Positions 20,886 to 29,276 of a stretch of 64,000 bases of DNA are shown here, in pieces; within the stretch, counting starts at the first letter, position 1; every line of letters begins with the position of its first letter. Source of the stretch: Nocardioides luti (lineage in GTDB: Bacteria > Actinomycetota > Actinomycetes > Propionibacteriales > Nocardioidaceae); the NCBI RefSeq assembly GCF_014212315.1, contig NZ_JACKXE010000001.1:3534001-3598000 (forward strand). The letters are read 5' to 3'. The notes under the pieces are model-generated. The model did not search any database and was not told the DNA's origin. It worked only from the letters and a program-made list of their open reading frames with translations. The position numbers were made by a program, and so were the translations under genes.

Positions 20886-21895
20886 CCGGTGACGAGGTCG
20901 ATCGCGGCCGCGGCCATCGCGGCGGTGGCGTCGTGGTTGCTCATCATCAGCGGCACGGCCCGGCAGGCGAGCCCGCCGTCGGTGACCCGCGCGACCTGGT
21001 CGGCGTCGCGCTCGTCGACCAGCCAGCCGTCGAGGACGCCGCCGCTGGCCCGCGAGCCGTAGTGCAGCCCGACCGCGGCGGCGCTCACCTCGACGCCGAT
21101 GGCGGTCAGCATCTGCTCGGCCATGCCGCGCACGTGCGTGTCGCCCACGATGGGGGACAGGCCGACGACCGGTGCGCGGGTGGCGGCGACCGCCTCGCGG
21201 ACGCGGGGGACGCCGAGGATGGTGCCGAGCGACACGACGGGGTTGGACGGCGGCAGCACGACGAGGTCGGCGTCCGTGATCGCGTCGATGACGCCGGGGC
21301 CGGGGGAGGACTCCTCCAGCCCGACGAAGAGCAGCGTCTCGGCGGGGACCTGCGCCCGCAGCCGGATCCAGTACTCCTGGAAGTGCACGACCCGACGCCC
21401 GCTCGGGGACTCCGGGTCGGCGATCGCCACGTGGGTTTCGACGCGGTCGTCGGTCATCGGCAGCAGCCGGACGACGGGGCCGTCGGGCGTCGTGAGCCAG
21501 CGCCGGCACAGCGCCTCGGTGACCTGGGACAGCGGGTAGCCCGCGTCCAGCATCTGGGTCCGCACGAGGTGGGTGGCCACGTCGCGGTCGCCGAGACCGA
21601 ACCACGTCGGCTCCACGCCGTACGCCGCCAGCTCGTCCTTGGTGCTCCACGTCTCGTCGCGCCGGCCCCAGCCGCGGTCGAGGTCGATGCCGTCGCCGAG
21701 GGTGTACATCACCGTGTCGAGGTCGGGGCAGACCTTGAGGCCGTGCACCCAGATGTCGTCGGCCGTGTTGGCCACGACCGTCACCCGCGCGTCGGGGGCG
21801 ACCCCGGGCAGGGAGCCGGTCGCGATGCCGTGGAGGAGGCCCTGGAGGAAGCGGGCGCCGCCCATACCCCCCGAGAGCACCGTGATGTCGCGCAT
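20882..21895 (-). CDS. fbiA: 2-phospho-L-lactate/enolpyruvyl transferase (CofD/FbiA)
   Basis: 337 aa. It joins the phospholactyl or enolpyruvyl group to the deazaflavin Fo to form (dehydro-)F420-0. The start MRDITVLSGGMGGARFLQGL at 21895 carries the family's glycine-rich loop; further conserved parts are VVANTADDIWVHGLKVCPDLDTVMYTLG, EPTWFGLGDRDVATHL and VVLPPSNPVVSLGTIL. It overlaps fbiB by 4 nt. The order whiB/fbiA/fbiB matches M. tuberculosis Rv3260c-Rv3262, with whiB divergent. F420 then serves redox enzymes elsewhere in the genome. Confidence 0.94.
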   Translation of the reverse strand: MRDITVLSGGMGGARFLQGLLHGIATGSLPGVAPDARVTVVANTADDIWVHGLKVCPDLDTVMYTLGDGIDLDRGWGRRDETWSTKDELAAYGVEPTWFGLGDRDVATHLVRTQMLDAGYPLSQVTEALCRRWLTTPDGPVVRLLPMTDDRVETHVAIADPESPSGRRVVHFQEYWIRLRAQVPAETLLFVGLEESSPGPGVIDAITDADLVVLPPSNPVVSLGTILGVPRVREAVAATRAPVVGLSPIVGDTHVRGMAEQMLTAIGVEVSAAAVGLHYGSRASGGVLDGWLVDERDADQVARVTDGGLACRAVPLMMSNHDATAAMAAAAIDLVTG

Positions 21896-22029
21896 GGGTC
21901 CATCCTTGCAGTCGCGCCGCGACCACGGTGCCGCCCCGGTGTCCGCCCGGTGGCCACGTCGGGGCGCTGACCGGTCGGCAGGGGGCAATAGCACGAACGG
22001 GTGGTTGCCCTCCATAGCAGATCCGCGCT

Positions 22030-22059
22030 TGACTTCAGGGGTACGACAGGCATGTAATT
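22030..22059 (+). promoter_or_regulatory. whiB promoter
   Basis: TTGACT at 22030-22035 and TGTAAT at 22054-22059 are separated by 18 nt. The transcript would start near 22066, leaving a leader of about 100 nt. Confidence 0.55.
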
Positions 22060-22075
22060 CCCACAGTGTTCTTCG

Positions 22076-22116
22076 CAGGTGAGCCGGTCCTCTTCCGATA
22101 CGGCTCACCGCCTGCG
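22076..22116 (+). promoter_or_regulatory. hairpin in the whiB leader
   Basis: GCAGG-TGAGCCG (22076-22087) pairs with CGGCTCA (22102-22108) and CCTGC (22112-22116), with a small bulge. It is 50 nt upstream of the GTG and just after the predicted transcription start, a position suited to RNA-level control or attenuation. Confidence 0.45.
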
Positions 22117-22166
22117 GCAGGGCCACCACGTGGGACGGGGCATCACCGGGTCGAAAGGGCGAAGCC

Positions 22167-22421
22167 GTGAGAGAACTATTTCTCCTGGACAATGACGCCG
22201 AGGAAGCGGGTTGGCAGGACCGTGCGCTGTGCGCACAGACCGACCCCGAGGCGTTCTTCCCCGAAAAGGGAGGATCCACCAGGGAGGCCAAGAAGGTCTG
22301 CCTGACGTGCGAGGTGCGAGACGACTGTCTCGAGTCCGCACTGATGAACGACGAGCGCTTCGGGATCTGGGGCGGGCTGTCGGAGCGTGAGCGCCGCAAG
22401 CTGAAGAAGCGCGCGGTCTGA
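22167..22421 (+). CDS. whiB: WhiB family iron-sulfur transcriptional regulator (WhiB2/WhmD type)
   Basis: 84 aa. The four [4Fe-4S] ligand cysteines are C22, C45, C48 and C54 (CxxC and CxxxxxC spacing as in the family). The GIWGG turn is at 66-70, followed by the basic DNA-contact tail RERRKLKKRAV. WhiB proteins act as redox- or NO-sensitive partners of sigma factor region 4. Position divergent from fbiA, upstream of the manB region, matches whiB2/whmD of mycobacteria, linked to septation and cell division. The GTG start has GAAAGGG about 9 nt upstream. A palindrome (22421-22436) and a hairpin follow the stop. Confidence 0.95.
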   Translation: MRELFLLDNDAEEAGWQDRALCAQTDPEAFFPEKGGSTREAKKVCLTCEVRDDCLESALMNDERFGIWGGLSERERRKLKKRAV

Positions 22422-22464
22422 GCTCACGCGTGAGCTGAGCGACGGCGCCCCGGGGACGGGGCGC
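22421..22464 (+). terminator. whiB terminator region: palindrome plus hairpin
   Basis: AGCTCACGCGTGAGCT (22421-22436) is a perfect 16-bp palindrome starting at the stop codon. It is followed by GCGCCCC (22445-22451) pairing with GGGGCGC (22458-22464). Both lie before the -10 of the next gene. Confidence 0.5.
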
Positions 22465-22488
22465 CCGCGCAGCCGCGGGCCCGGCCGT

Positions 22489-22494
22489 TAGGGT
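22489..22494 (+). promoter_or_regulatory. -10 element of the GT2-membrane fusion gene
   Basis: TAGGGT ends 8 nt before the GTG at 22503, consistent with a leaderless or almost leaderless mRNA. Confidence 0.45.
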
Positions 22495-22502
22495 TCAGGA
22501 TC

Positions 22503-25367
22503 GTGAATTCATCGGTCGCCGCGCTGCTCGTCAGCCACGACGGGGAGCGCTGGCTCCCCGCGGTGATCGAGGGACTCCGCTCGCAGACGGCCCCGATCGA
22601 CCGGGTCGTCGCCGTCGACACCGGCAGCAAGGACGGCAGCGCGGACCTCGTCGAGGCCGCCTTCGGCGCCGTGGAGCGCGTCTCCGGTGCCACCACCTTC
22701 CCCGCCGCCGTGGCGCTCGGTCTGGAGCGCCTGGCCGCGGACGCTCCCGAGTGGATCTGGGTCCTGCACGACGACGCGAACCCGGAGCCGGGCGCGCTCG
22801 AGGCCCTCCTGGCCGCCGCCGCGGCCGACCCGGACGCCGACGTCCTCGGCCCCAAGCTCCGCGAGTGGCCCTCGCTCAAGCGCCTCCTCGAGCTCGGCGT
22901 CACGATCTCCGGCACCGGCCGGCGCGAGACCGGCCTCGAGCGCGGCGAGTACGACCAGGGCCAGCACGACGAGGTCCGCACCGTCCTCGCGGTCAACACC
23001 GCGGGCATGCTCGTGCGCCGCTCGGTGCTCGAGGAGCTCGGCGGCCTCGACCCCCAGCTGCCGATCTTCGGCAACGACCTCGACTTCGGCTGGCGTGCCG
23101 CGACCGCCGGCCACAAGACCGTGATCGTGCCGCAGGCCGTGGTCTTCCACGCCGAGGCCGCGCACCGGGGAGTACGCCGCACCCCGATCACCGGGCGGCA
23201 CACGCACTACCAGGAGCGCCGTGCCGCGCTCTACACGCTGCTGGTGAACTCCCAGGCCCGGCGGCTGCCCTTCCAGGTCGTCCGCCTCGGCTTCGGCACC
23301 GTCCTGCGGGTGATCGGCTTCCTGTTGGTCCGCTCGGTCGGCGAGGCCCTCGACGAGCTCGCCGCCCTCGTCTCGCTCTACTCCAGCCCGCGCGAGATCC
23401 TCGCGGCCCGCCGGACCCGCCACGACCGCCAGGTCGTCGCGGCCGGCGACGTACGCCCCCTCCTGGCGCCGGCGTGGCTGCCCTACCGCCACGGCCTCGA
23501 CTTCCTCGGCGACCTCGTGTCCGCCGCGACCAACCAGGCCCAGGACGTCGCCGAGCGGCGCCGCGCCGTCGCCGCCGAGCGGCCCGGGGGAGGCGGCCCG
23601 GCCCGGCCGGTCCGCCCCAGCGACGACGACATGCTCGAGGAGGACACCGGCGTCCTGGCCCGCTTCCTCACCAACCCGGTCGCGGTCGGGCTGGCGCTCT
23701 TCGTGGTGCTCGCGCTGGTCGGCGCCCGGGCGGCGTTCGGCCCGGTCACGGGCGGCGCGCTGTCGCCGCTGCCCGCCGGCGCGGCGGACTGGTGGCGGTT
23801 GCAGGTGGAGTCGTGGCACCCACTGGGCCAGGGCACGGGAGTCCCGGCCCCGGCGTACGTCCTGCCGCTGGCGCTGCTGGCGACCCTGCTGGGCGGCAGT
23901 CCCGACCTCGCGATGGGCGCGCTGCTCGTCCTCGCCGTGCCCGTCGGGCTCTGGGGCGCCTGGCGCTTCCTGCGCGTCGTCGGCCGCCTCGTGGCCCCCG
24001 CCGGTGCGCCGCGCTGGCTGCTGTTCTGGGGGAGCGCGACGTACGCGCTCGTCCCCGTCACCAGCGGCGCCTGGGGCGACGGCCGGTTCGGCACCGTCCT
24101 GGTCGCCGCCCTGCTGCCCTGGGTGGCCCACGCGGCGCTCGGCTTCGCCGACCCCGACGCCGACCGCCGCTGGCGGGCCGCCTGGCGCACCGGGCTGCTG
24201 CTGACGCTCGGCACGGCCTTCGCGCCGGTCGCCTGGCTCTTCGCCGCCGTGCTCGGGCTGGTCGTCGTGGCGGCCGCCACCGCGGTCGTCCGCGGCGCGA
24301 TGAAGGACCGCTCGGTCTGGGGGCCGCCCGCCGCTGCCCTCGGGGTCGTGCCCGTGCTGCTCTCGCCCTGGTGGATCCCGGCCCTGACGCGCGGCGCCGC
24401 CGAGGCCCTCCTGCTCGACGCCGGCCGGCTCCCGCTCCCGACCCTGGACACCCTCAACCTGCTCACGGGCCGGGTCGCCGACACCGGCGCCCCCGGCTGG
24501 CTGGGGCTCGTGCTCGCGGTGCTGGCGCTGCTCGCGCTCGTGCCCCGCTTCACCCGCATCCCGGTGCTGGTGTGCTGGATCGTGGCGCTGGTCGCCGCCG
24601 TCTGCGCCGCCGTGCTCGGCACCGTCACGCTGGACCTCGCCGCCACCACGACCGGCGCCGGCCTGTCGTTCCTCGCCGTCGCCCTGCAGGGGGCACTCGT
24701 CGTCGCGGCCGCGATCGGCGCCCAGGGCCTGGCCGCCAGCGGCAGCGGCACCCGGGTGTCCGTGCGCCGCACGGTCGCGGTGGTGGTCGCGGCCGCCGCC
24801 GTCACCGTCCCGCTCGGCGGGCTCGCGTGGTTCGTGGTCGGGGGCCAGGACCGGCTCGACGACTCGGTCGACTCCGGCATCCCGGCGTACATGGTCCAGA
24901 GCTCGATGCTCGGCGACGCCCACGGGATCCTCGTCATCCGTGGCGACGTCGAGGACGGCCTGACCTACACCGTCCGCCGCGGTGACGGCGTGACGCTGGG
25001 CGAGGACGAGATCCTGGCCCTGACCGGCGAGGACACCTCGTTCACCCGCGTGGTGCGCGCCCTGGTCGCGCGGCCCACCGCCGAGGTCGTCGACGAGCTG
25101 GGCCGGCAGGGCATCGAGTACGTCGTCCTGCCGTCGCCGGCCGACGGCAACGTCGCCGCGGGCCTGGACGCCACGGCCGGCCTGGTGCAGGCCAGCGCCG
25201 AGGACCGCTCGACGCGGGCCTGGCAGGTCGACCGCGCCCTCGACCCCGGAGCCGTCGACGGGCCGCGCTCGTGGCTGCGGATCGCGCTGCTCGTGCTGCA
25301 GGGCGCCGGCATCGTGGTGGTCGCCGTCCTCTGCGCCCCGACGACGAACCGGAGGGCCGACGCATGA
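22503..25367 (+). CDS. GT2 glycosyltransferase fused to a multi-pass membrane domain
   Basis: 954 aa. Residues about 1-260 are a GT-A glycosyltransferase: AALLVSHDGERWLPAVIEGL, VAVDTGSKDGS, the metal site WVLHDDANPEPGALE, and FGNDLDFGWRAATAGHKTVIVP with VVFHAEAAHRG. From about 390 the protein has roughly ten to twelve hydrophobic helices (for example VGLALFVVLALVGARAAF, LPLALLATLLG, LLLTLGTAFAPVAWLFAAVLG) and ends in a soluble segment with a last helix. It probably transfers a sugar to, or polymerises, a membrane-bound acceptor. The downstream DUF5719 gene overlaps it by 4 nt. Substrate unknown; the nearby manC/manB make mannose a reasonable guess. Confidence 0.82.
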   Translation: MNSSVAALLVSHDGERWLPAVIEGLRSQTAPIDRVVAVDTGSKDGSADLVEAAFGAVERVSGATTFPAAVALGLERLAADAPEWIWVLHDDANPEPGALEALLAAAAADPDADVLGPKLREWPSLKRLLELGVTISGTGRRETGLERGEYDQGQHDEVRTVLAVNTAGMLVRRSVLEELGGLDPQLPIFGNDLDFGWRAATAGHKTVIVPQAVVFHAEAAHRGVRRTPITGRHTHYQERRAALYTLLVNSQARRLPFQVVRLGFGTVLRVIGFLLVRSVGEALDELAALVSLYSSPREILAARRTRHDRQVVAAGDVRPLLAPAWLPYRHGLDFLGDLVSAATNQAQDVAERRRAVAAERPGGGGPARPVRPSDDDMLEEDTGVLARFLTNPVAVGLALFVVLALVGARAAFGPVTGGALSPLPAGAADWWRLQVESWHPLGQGTGVPAPAYVLPLALLATLLGGSPDLAMGALLVLAVPVGLWGAWRFLRVVGRLVAPAGAPRWLLFWGSATYALVPVTSGAWGDGRFGTVLVAALLPWVAHAALGFADPDADRRWRAAWRTGLLLTLGTAFAPVAWLFAAVLGLVVVAAATAVVRGAMKDRSVWGPPAAALGVVPVLLSPWWIPALTRGAAEALLLDAGRLPLPTLDTLNLLTGRVADTGAPGWLGLVLAVLALLALVPRFTRIPVLVCWIVALVAAVCAAVLGTVTLDLAATTTGAGLSFLAVALQGALVVAAAIGAQGLAASGSGTRVSVRRTVAVVVAAAAVTVPLGGLAWFVVGGQDRLDDSVDSGIPAYMVQSSMLGDAHGILVIRGDVEDGLTYTVRRGDGVTLGEDEILALTGEDTSFTRVVRALVARPTAEVVDELGRQGIEYVVLPSPADGNVAAGLDATAGLVQASAEDRSTRAWQVDRALDPGAVDGPRSWLRIALLVLQGAGIVVVAVLCAPTTNRRADA

Positions 25368-26761
25368 GCCACAGCGCCCCCGGGAGCCGGTCCCAGCAGC
25401 GCCGCCGCGTGGAGGTCAACGCGACCACGGTGCTCGCCGTGCTGCTGCCGCTGCTGACGCTCGCGGCCCTGGTGCTCGTGCGTCCCGAGGCCCCGGCCAC
25501 GGTCGGCGCCCGGCCGCCCACGCTGACCTCGCTCTCGACCGCGTCCGTGGTCTGCCCGTCCGCCCTGGACGCGGCGTCGCCGGTGCTGCTGTCCACCGCG
25601 GCCGCGAAGGCCGCCGGGCGGGTCACCCTCGACGACGGCGCCGACACGTCGTCGGCAAAGCTCGCCGAGGGCGAGGTGACCAGCACCGACGCCGTCGACG
25701 GTCCCGTCGCCGTCACGGGCGAGGACGCGCTGGCCCCCGGCCTCCTGGGTGCCCGGTTCGGGGGAGCGCGGCTGGCCGCCTCCTCCTGCCCGCCCCCCGC
25801 TCCCGACCAGTGGTTCACCGCGGTCGGCGCCGGTGCGCGCCACTCCTCGACCCTGGAGCTGGTCAACCCGGACACCGGTCCCGCGATCGCCGACATCACC
25901 GTCTACCGCCGCGTCGGCATCCTCGACGTGCCGCGCCTGCGGGGCGTCTCGGTGCCCGGCCGCAGCAGCGTCCGCCTCGACCTCGGTGCCGTCTCCCCGC
26001 GTCGTGGTGAGCTCGCGATCCACGTGGTCACCTCGCGCGGCCGGCTCTCGGCCACGGTCCTCGACACGTACGACGAGCTGGGCGCCGGCAGCTCCAGCCA
26101 GGACTGGCTGGCCGCCCAGGTCGAGCCCAGCACCGTCAACGAGCTGCTCGGGGTCCCGACCGGCCGCGACGCCCAGCGGATGCTGGTCGTCGCCAACCCT
26201 GGGGACAGCGAGGTCCGCGCGACCCTCAAGGTGATCACCGCCAAGTCGACCTTCGCCCCGGAGGGCGTCGACGAGCTGCGGATCCGGCCCGGCGCGGTCG
26301 AGCGGCTCCCGGTCACGGGCCCGCTGGCCGACGCCCTCGCCAAGGACGCCCTCGGCCTGCAGGTCACGACCACCGCCCCGGTCACGGCCACGCTCCGCTC
26401 CTTCGTCGGCGGCGACCTCGCCCTCGCGGTGGCGCCCGCCCCGGTCGAGGACGAGACCCGGGTGATCGTCCCCGAGGGCGACAAGCAGGTCCTCGTCTCC
26501 GGGGCGACCAGCACCGGCGCGGTCACGGTCGTGGCGCGCTCCGCCTCCGGCGAGGAGCTCGCCCGCACCCGTGCCGAGGTCCGCCCCGGTCAGGGCGTCG
26601 CGGTCGACGTCCCCGCCAAGGCCGTCCTCGTCGAGCTCGTCCCCGAGCGCACGCCCGTGGTCGCGGCCGTCCTCGTCCGCGGCAACGGCGCCACCGTCGT
26701 GCCGTTCCGCCCGCTCGTGCTCAACGGGCTCGTCCCCGAGGTCGGCCCGGGCCTGCCGTAG
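25364..26761 (+). CDS. DUF5719 family secreted/membrane-anchored protein
   Basis: 465 aa from the ATG at 25364, which overlaps the previous stop (ATGA) and has GGAGGG about 8 nt upstream. A single N-terminal hydrophobic helix (TTVLAVLLPLLTLAALVLV, about residues 21-39) acts as anchor or signal. The rest is a beta-rich extracytoplasmic region with repeated segments such as SSTLELVNPDTGPAIADITVYRR and MLVVANPGDSEVRATLKVIT, a fold resembling bacterial adhesion-type or carbohydrate-contact beta domains. Its constant pairing with the glycosyltransferase-membrane protein suggests that they act on the same extracellular glycan. No catalytic motif seen. Confidence 0.75.
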   Translation: MSHSAPGSRSQQRRRVEVNATTVLAVLLPLLTLAALVLVRPEAPATVGARPPTLTSLSTASVVCPSALDAASPVLLSTAAAKAAGRVTLDDGADTSSAKLAEGEVTSTDAVDGPVAVTGEDALAPGLLGARFGGARLAASSCPPPAPDQWFTAVGAGARHSSTLELVNPDTGPAIADITVYRRVGILDVPRLRGVSVPGRSSVRLDLGAVSPRRGELAIHVVTSRGRLSATVLDTYDELGAGSSSQDWLAAQVEPSTVNELLGVPTGRDAQRMLVVANPGDSEVRATLKVITAKSTFAPEGVDELRIRPGAVERLPVTGPLADALAKDALGLQVTTTAPVTATLRSFVGGDLALAVAPAPVEDETRVIVPEGDKQVLVSGATSTGAVTVVARSASGEELARTRAEVRPGQGVAVDVPAKAVLVELVPERTPVVAAVLVRGNGATVVPFRPLVLNGLVPEVGPGLP

Positions 26762-26773
26762 CCGGCCGACCGG

Positions 26774-27238
26774 TCAGTCGTCGGCGCCGCCGTCGTAGCG
26801 CGGGTCGATGCGCTCGGCGTCGATGCCGAGCAGCTCGGCGACCTGCTCGACCACGATCGTCAGCACCATGGCCTCGAGGTCGCTGCGGGTCTCGCACCGG
26901 TGCTCGATCGGGCGCCGGAAGAGCACCAGCCGGGTCGGGGTCTCGCCCTTGCCGCGGATGAGCGAGGAGAGGGGGACGGTGCCCGAGTCCCAGTCGTCCG
27001 GGATCTGCGGGGCGTCCTCGACGGCGTACTCCACGAGGCCGAGCTCGTCCTGCCAGCGCTCGTCGATGTCGGTGACGATGCCGAGGGCGAGGTCGTCGAA
27101 GCGCTGACGACGCGTCCGCAGCTCGGGGCTGCCCGGCTCGCGCGGCAGCACCGCCGGGCCGCGCATGCCGCGCCCACGGCGGTCGCGCACGCGGGGCCGG
27201 GTGCGTGGGGGGACCGACGACGCGCTGACCTCATCCAC
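26774..27238 (-). CDS. zincin-like metallopeptidase family protein lacking HExxH
   Basis: 154 aa. It resembles the short actinobacterial family of Rv3259 (PF06262-type): RRQRFDDLALGIVTDIDERW, LVEYAVEDAPQIP, then RLVLFRRPIEHRC and a helix LEAMVLTIVVEQVAELLGID. In catalytic relatives that helix carries HExxH; here the place reads VEQVA, so both histidines are missing and peptidase activity is unlikely. A basic N-terminal tail precedes the domain. The gene is convergent with the DUF5719 gene and divergent from the DUF3499 gene, the same pairing as Rv3259/Rv3258c in mycobacteria. Confidence 0.72.
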   Translation of the reverse strand: MDEVSASSVPPRTRPRVRDRRGRGMRGPAVLPREPGSPELRTRRQRFDDLALGIVTDIDERWQDELGLVEYAVEDAPQIPDDWDSGTVPLSSLIRGKGETPTRLVLFRRPIEHRCETRSDLEAMVLTIVVEQVAELLGIDAERIDPRYDGGADD

Positions 27239-27312
27239 GGCGCGAGCCTAAACCCCCGAGGTTGCTCGCCCCCGCGGCCGCGAGCCTGATCCGGCGCGTC
27301 GCGGGTGGCGGG

Positions 27313-27318
27313 TACCGT
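27313..27318 (+). promoter_or_regulatory. -10 element deciding the DUF3499 start (leaderless)
   Basis: TACCGT ends 7 nt before the GTG at 27326. Earlier in-frame starts would overlap or precede this hexamer. Confidence 0.5.
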
Positions 27319-27325
27319 CTGCGGC

Positions 27326-27685
27326 GTGAGCCCTGTCCGTCGCTGTTCCCGCACCGCCTGCGGCAAGACCGCGGTCAACACCCTGACCTACGTCTACTCC
27401 GACCAGACGGCGGTCCTGGGACCCCTGGCGACGTACGCCGAGCCGCACGCCTACGACCTCTGCGTCGCCCACAGTGAGCGCCTCTCCGCGCCCCGCGGGT
27501 GGGAGGTGCTCCGGCTCGCTCCCGACCCGGCCGCCCAGGGTCCGTCCAGCGACGACCTGCTCGCGCTGGCCGACGCCGTGCGCGAGGCCGCCCGACCGGC
27601 TCCCGTCGAGCGCCTGGCGCCCGCCGAGGAGACCGGCCGCGAGGTGGGCCGCCGCGGCCACCTGCGGATGCTCACCACCGACTGA
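27326..27685 (+). CDS. DUF3499 family protein
   Basis: 119 aa from GTG 27326. It belongs to a small actinobacterial family (Rv3258c): CSRTACGKTAVNTLTYVY at the N-terminus and HAYDLCVAHSERLSAPRGWEV. The Cys residues (SRTAC, and LC with a nearby His) look like a zinc-ribbon-like site. The C-terminus is a variable Ala/Pro-rich helix. It precedes manB by 35 nt, a gene order kept across actinobacteria, but no function is known. The start is fixed by the -10 hexamer immediately before it. Confidence 0.8.
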   Translation: MSPVRRCSRTACGKTAVNTLTYVYSDQTAVLGPLATYAEPHAYDLCVAHSERLSAPRGWEVLRLAPDPAAQGPSSDDLLALADAVREAARPAPVERLAPAEETGREVGRRGHLRMLTTD

Positions 27686-27707
27686 GCGGCCCCCGCTGCC
27701 CGACCGT

Positions 27708-27713
27708 TAGGCT
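27708..27713 (+). promoter_or_regulatory. -10 element of manB (leaderless)
   Basis: TAGGCT ends 7 nt before the ATG at 27721. Confidence 0.5.
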
Positions 27714-27720
27714 CCGCCCC

Positions 27721-29094
27721 ATGGTTGACACGCTGGACCCCGCCAACCTCGGCGCGATCTTCAAGGCGTACGACGTCCGGGGCCTGGTGCCCGAGCAGCT
27801 GGACGAGGAGCTCGCGCGCGCCACCGGCCGCGCCTACGTCGAGGTCGTCGGTGCCCGCACCGTCGTCGTCGGGCACGACATGCGCCCGAGCTCGCCCGGC
27901 ATGGCCGGTGCGTTCGCCGACGGCGCCACCGAGGCCGGCGCCGACGTGGTCCTGATCGGGCTGGCGTCCACGGACCAGCTCTACTTCGCCTCGGGCCACC
28001 TCGGCCACCCCGGCGTGATGTTCACCGCGAGCCACAACCCGGCGCAGTACAACGGCATCAAGATGTGCCGCGCCGAGGCGCAGCCGATCGGCATGGACAC
28101 CGGCCTCGCCGAGATCCGCGACGCCGTGGCCGCCGGGTCGGCCGCCCCCGCCGTCCGCCAGGGCACCATCGACCACCACGACGTCCTCGAGGCGTACGCC
28201 GCCCACCTCCTCAGCCTGGCGCCGGTGACCGGCCGCCGGCTCAAGGTCGTGGTCGACGCCGGCAACGGCATGGCCGGGCACACCAGCCCCGCGGTCTTCG
28301 GTCGCCTCGGCGCGGAGCAGGTCGAGGTCGTCCCGATGTACTTCGAGCTCGACGGCACCTTCCCGAACCACGAGGCCAACCCCATCGACGCCGCGAACCT
28401 CGTCGACCTGCAGAGGCGCGTGGTCGCCGAGGGCGCCGACATCGGGCTCGCCTTCGACGGCGACGCCGACCGCTGCTTCCTCGTCGACGAGCGGGGCGAG
28501 GCGGTCTCCCCGTCGACGCTGACCGCCCTGATCGCGGCCCGCGAGCTGGCCAAGGAGCCGGGCGCCAGCGTCATCCACAACCTGATCACCAGCCGCGCGG
28601 TGCCCGAGATCGTCACCGAGCTCGGCGGCACCCCGGTCCGCACCCGCGTGGGGCACTCCTACATCAAGGCCCGCATGGCCGAGACCGGCGCGATCTTCGG
28701 CGGCGAGCACAGCGGCCACTTCTACTTCCGCGACTTCTGGCGCGCCGACTCGGGGATGCTGGCGGCCCTGCACGCGCTCGCCGCGCTGGCGGAGACCGAC
28801 CGGCCGCTCTCGGAGCTGCTCGCGGAGTACGAGCGCTACGTCGTCAGCGGCGAGATCAACTCGACCGTGACCGACGCCGCCGCGGTCACCGCCACCATCG
28901 AGCAGACGTACGCCGGTCTGCCGGACGTCACCACCGACACCCTCGACGGCCTGACCGTCAGCCACCCGGACTGGTGCTTCAACGTCCGGCCGTCCAACAC
29001 CGAGCCGCTGCTGCGGCTCAACGCCGAGGGCCGGGACCGCGCCACCATGGCCGAGGTCCGCGACGCCGTCCTCACGATCATCAGGAGCGAGTAG
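27721..29094 (+). CDS. manB: phosphomannomutase/phosphoglucomutase
   Basis: 457 aa, normal for the alpha-D-phosphohexomutase family. It interconverts mannose-6-phosphate and mannose-1-phosphate, feeding ManC. Active-site parts are FTASHNPAQYNGIK with phosphoserine S104, the Mg-binding AFDGDADRCFLVDERG, the sugar-specificity loop GGEHSGHFYFRDF and the phosphate-binding VRPSNTEPLLRLN. The ATG directly follows a -10 hexamer, so an earlier in-frame start is rejected. The stop is immediately followed by the Trm112-like ATG, beginning a three-gene unit with the SIS gene, as in mycobacterial Rv3257c-Rv3256c. Confidence 0.93.
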   Translation: MVDTLDPANLGAIFKAYDVRGLVPEQLDEELARATGRAYVEVVGARTVVVGHDMRPSSPGMAGAFADGATEAGADVVLIGLASTDQLYFASGHLGHPGVMFTASHNPAQYNGIKMCRAEAQPIGMDTGLAEIRDAVAAGSAAPAVRQGTIDHHDVLEAYAAHLLSLAPVTGRRLKVVVDAGNGMAGHTSPAVFGRLGAEQVEVVPMYFELDGTFPNHEANPIDAANLVDLQRRVVAEGADIGLAFDGDADRCFLVDERGEAVSPSTLTALIAARELAKEPGASVIHNLITSRAVPEIVTELGGTPVRTRVGHSYIKARMAETGAIFGGEHSGHFYFRDFWRADSGMLAALHALAALAETDRPLSELLAEYERYVVSGEINSTVTDAAAVTATIEQTYAGLPDVTTDTLDGLTVSHPDWCFNVRPSNTEPLLRLNAEGRDRATMAEVRDAVLTIIRSE

Positions 29095-29265
29095 ATGAGC
29101 ACCAACCTGGACCCTGCCCTCCTCGACATCATCGTGTGCCCGGCGTGCCGTGCGTCGCTGACGCCGGCCGGCGACGAGCTCGTCTGCACGGGCTGCGGGC
29201 TGGCCTACCCCGTCCGCGACGACATCCCGGTGCTGCTGGTCGACGAGGCCCGCAAGCCGGGCTGA
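29095..29265 (+). CDS. Trm112 family zinc-binding protein
   Basis: 56 aa. MSTNLDPALLDIIVCPAC is the typical UPF0434/Trm112 start. The four zinc cysteines are in CPAC (about 15-18) and CTGC (about 31-34), followed by LAYPVRDDIPVLL, the family's conserved strand. Trm112 proteins act as small activators or chaperones of methyltransferases and other enzymes. The ATG directly abuts the manB stop (TAGATG), and the SIS gene follows after 11 nt, so the three are one transcription unit. It may stabilise a sugar-pathway enzyme; that is inference. Confidence 0.9.
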   Translation: MSTNLDPALLDIIVCPACRASLTPAGDELVCTGCGLAYPVRDDIPVLLVDEARKPG

Positions 29266-29276
29266 GGCCGACGACC

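Noticed and set aside
22421-22436. 16-bp palindrome after whiB as an operator
   Set aside because: It starts at the stop codon and precedes another hairpin and a promoter; a terminator role is simpler.
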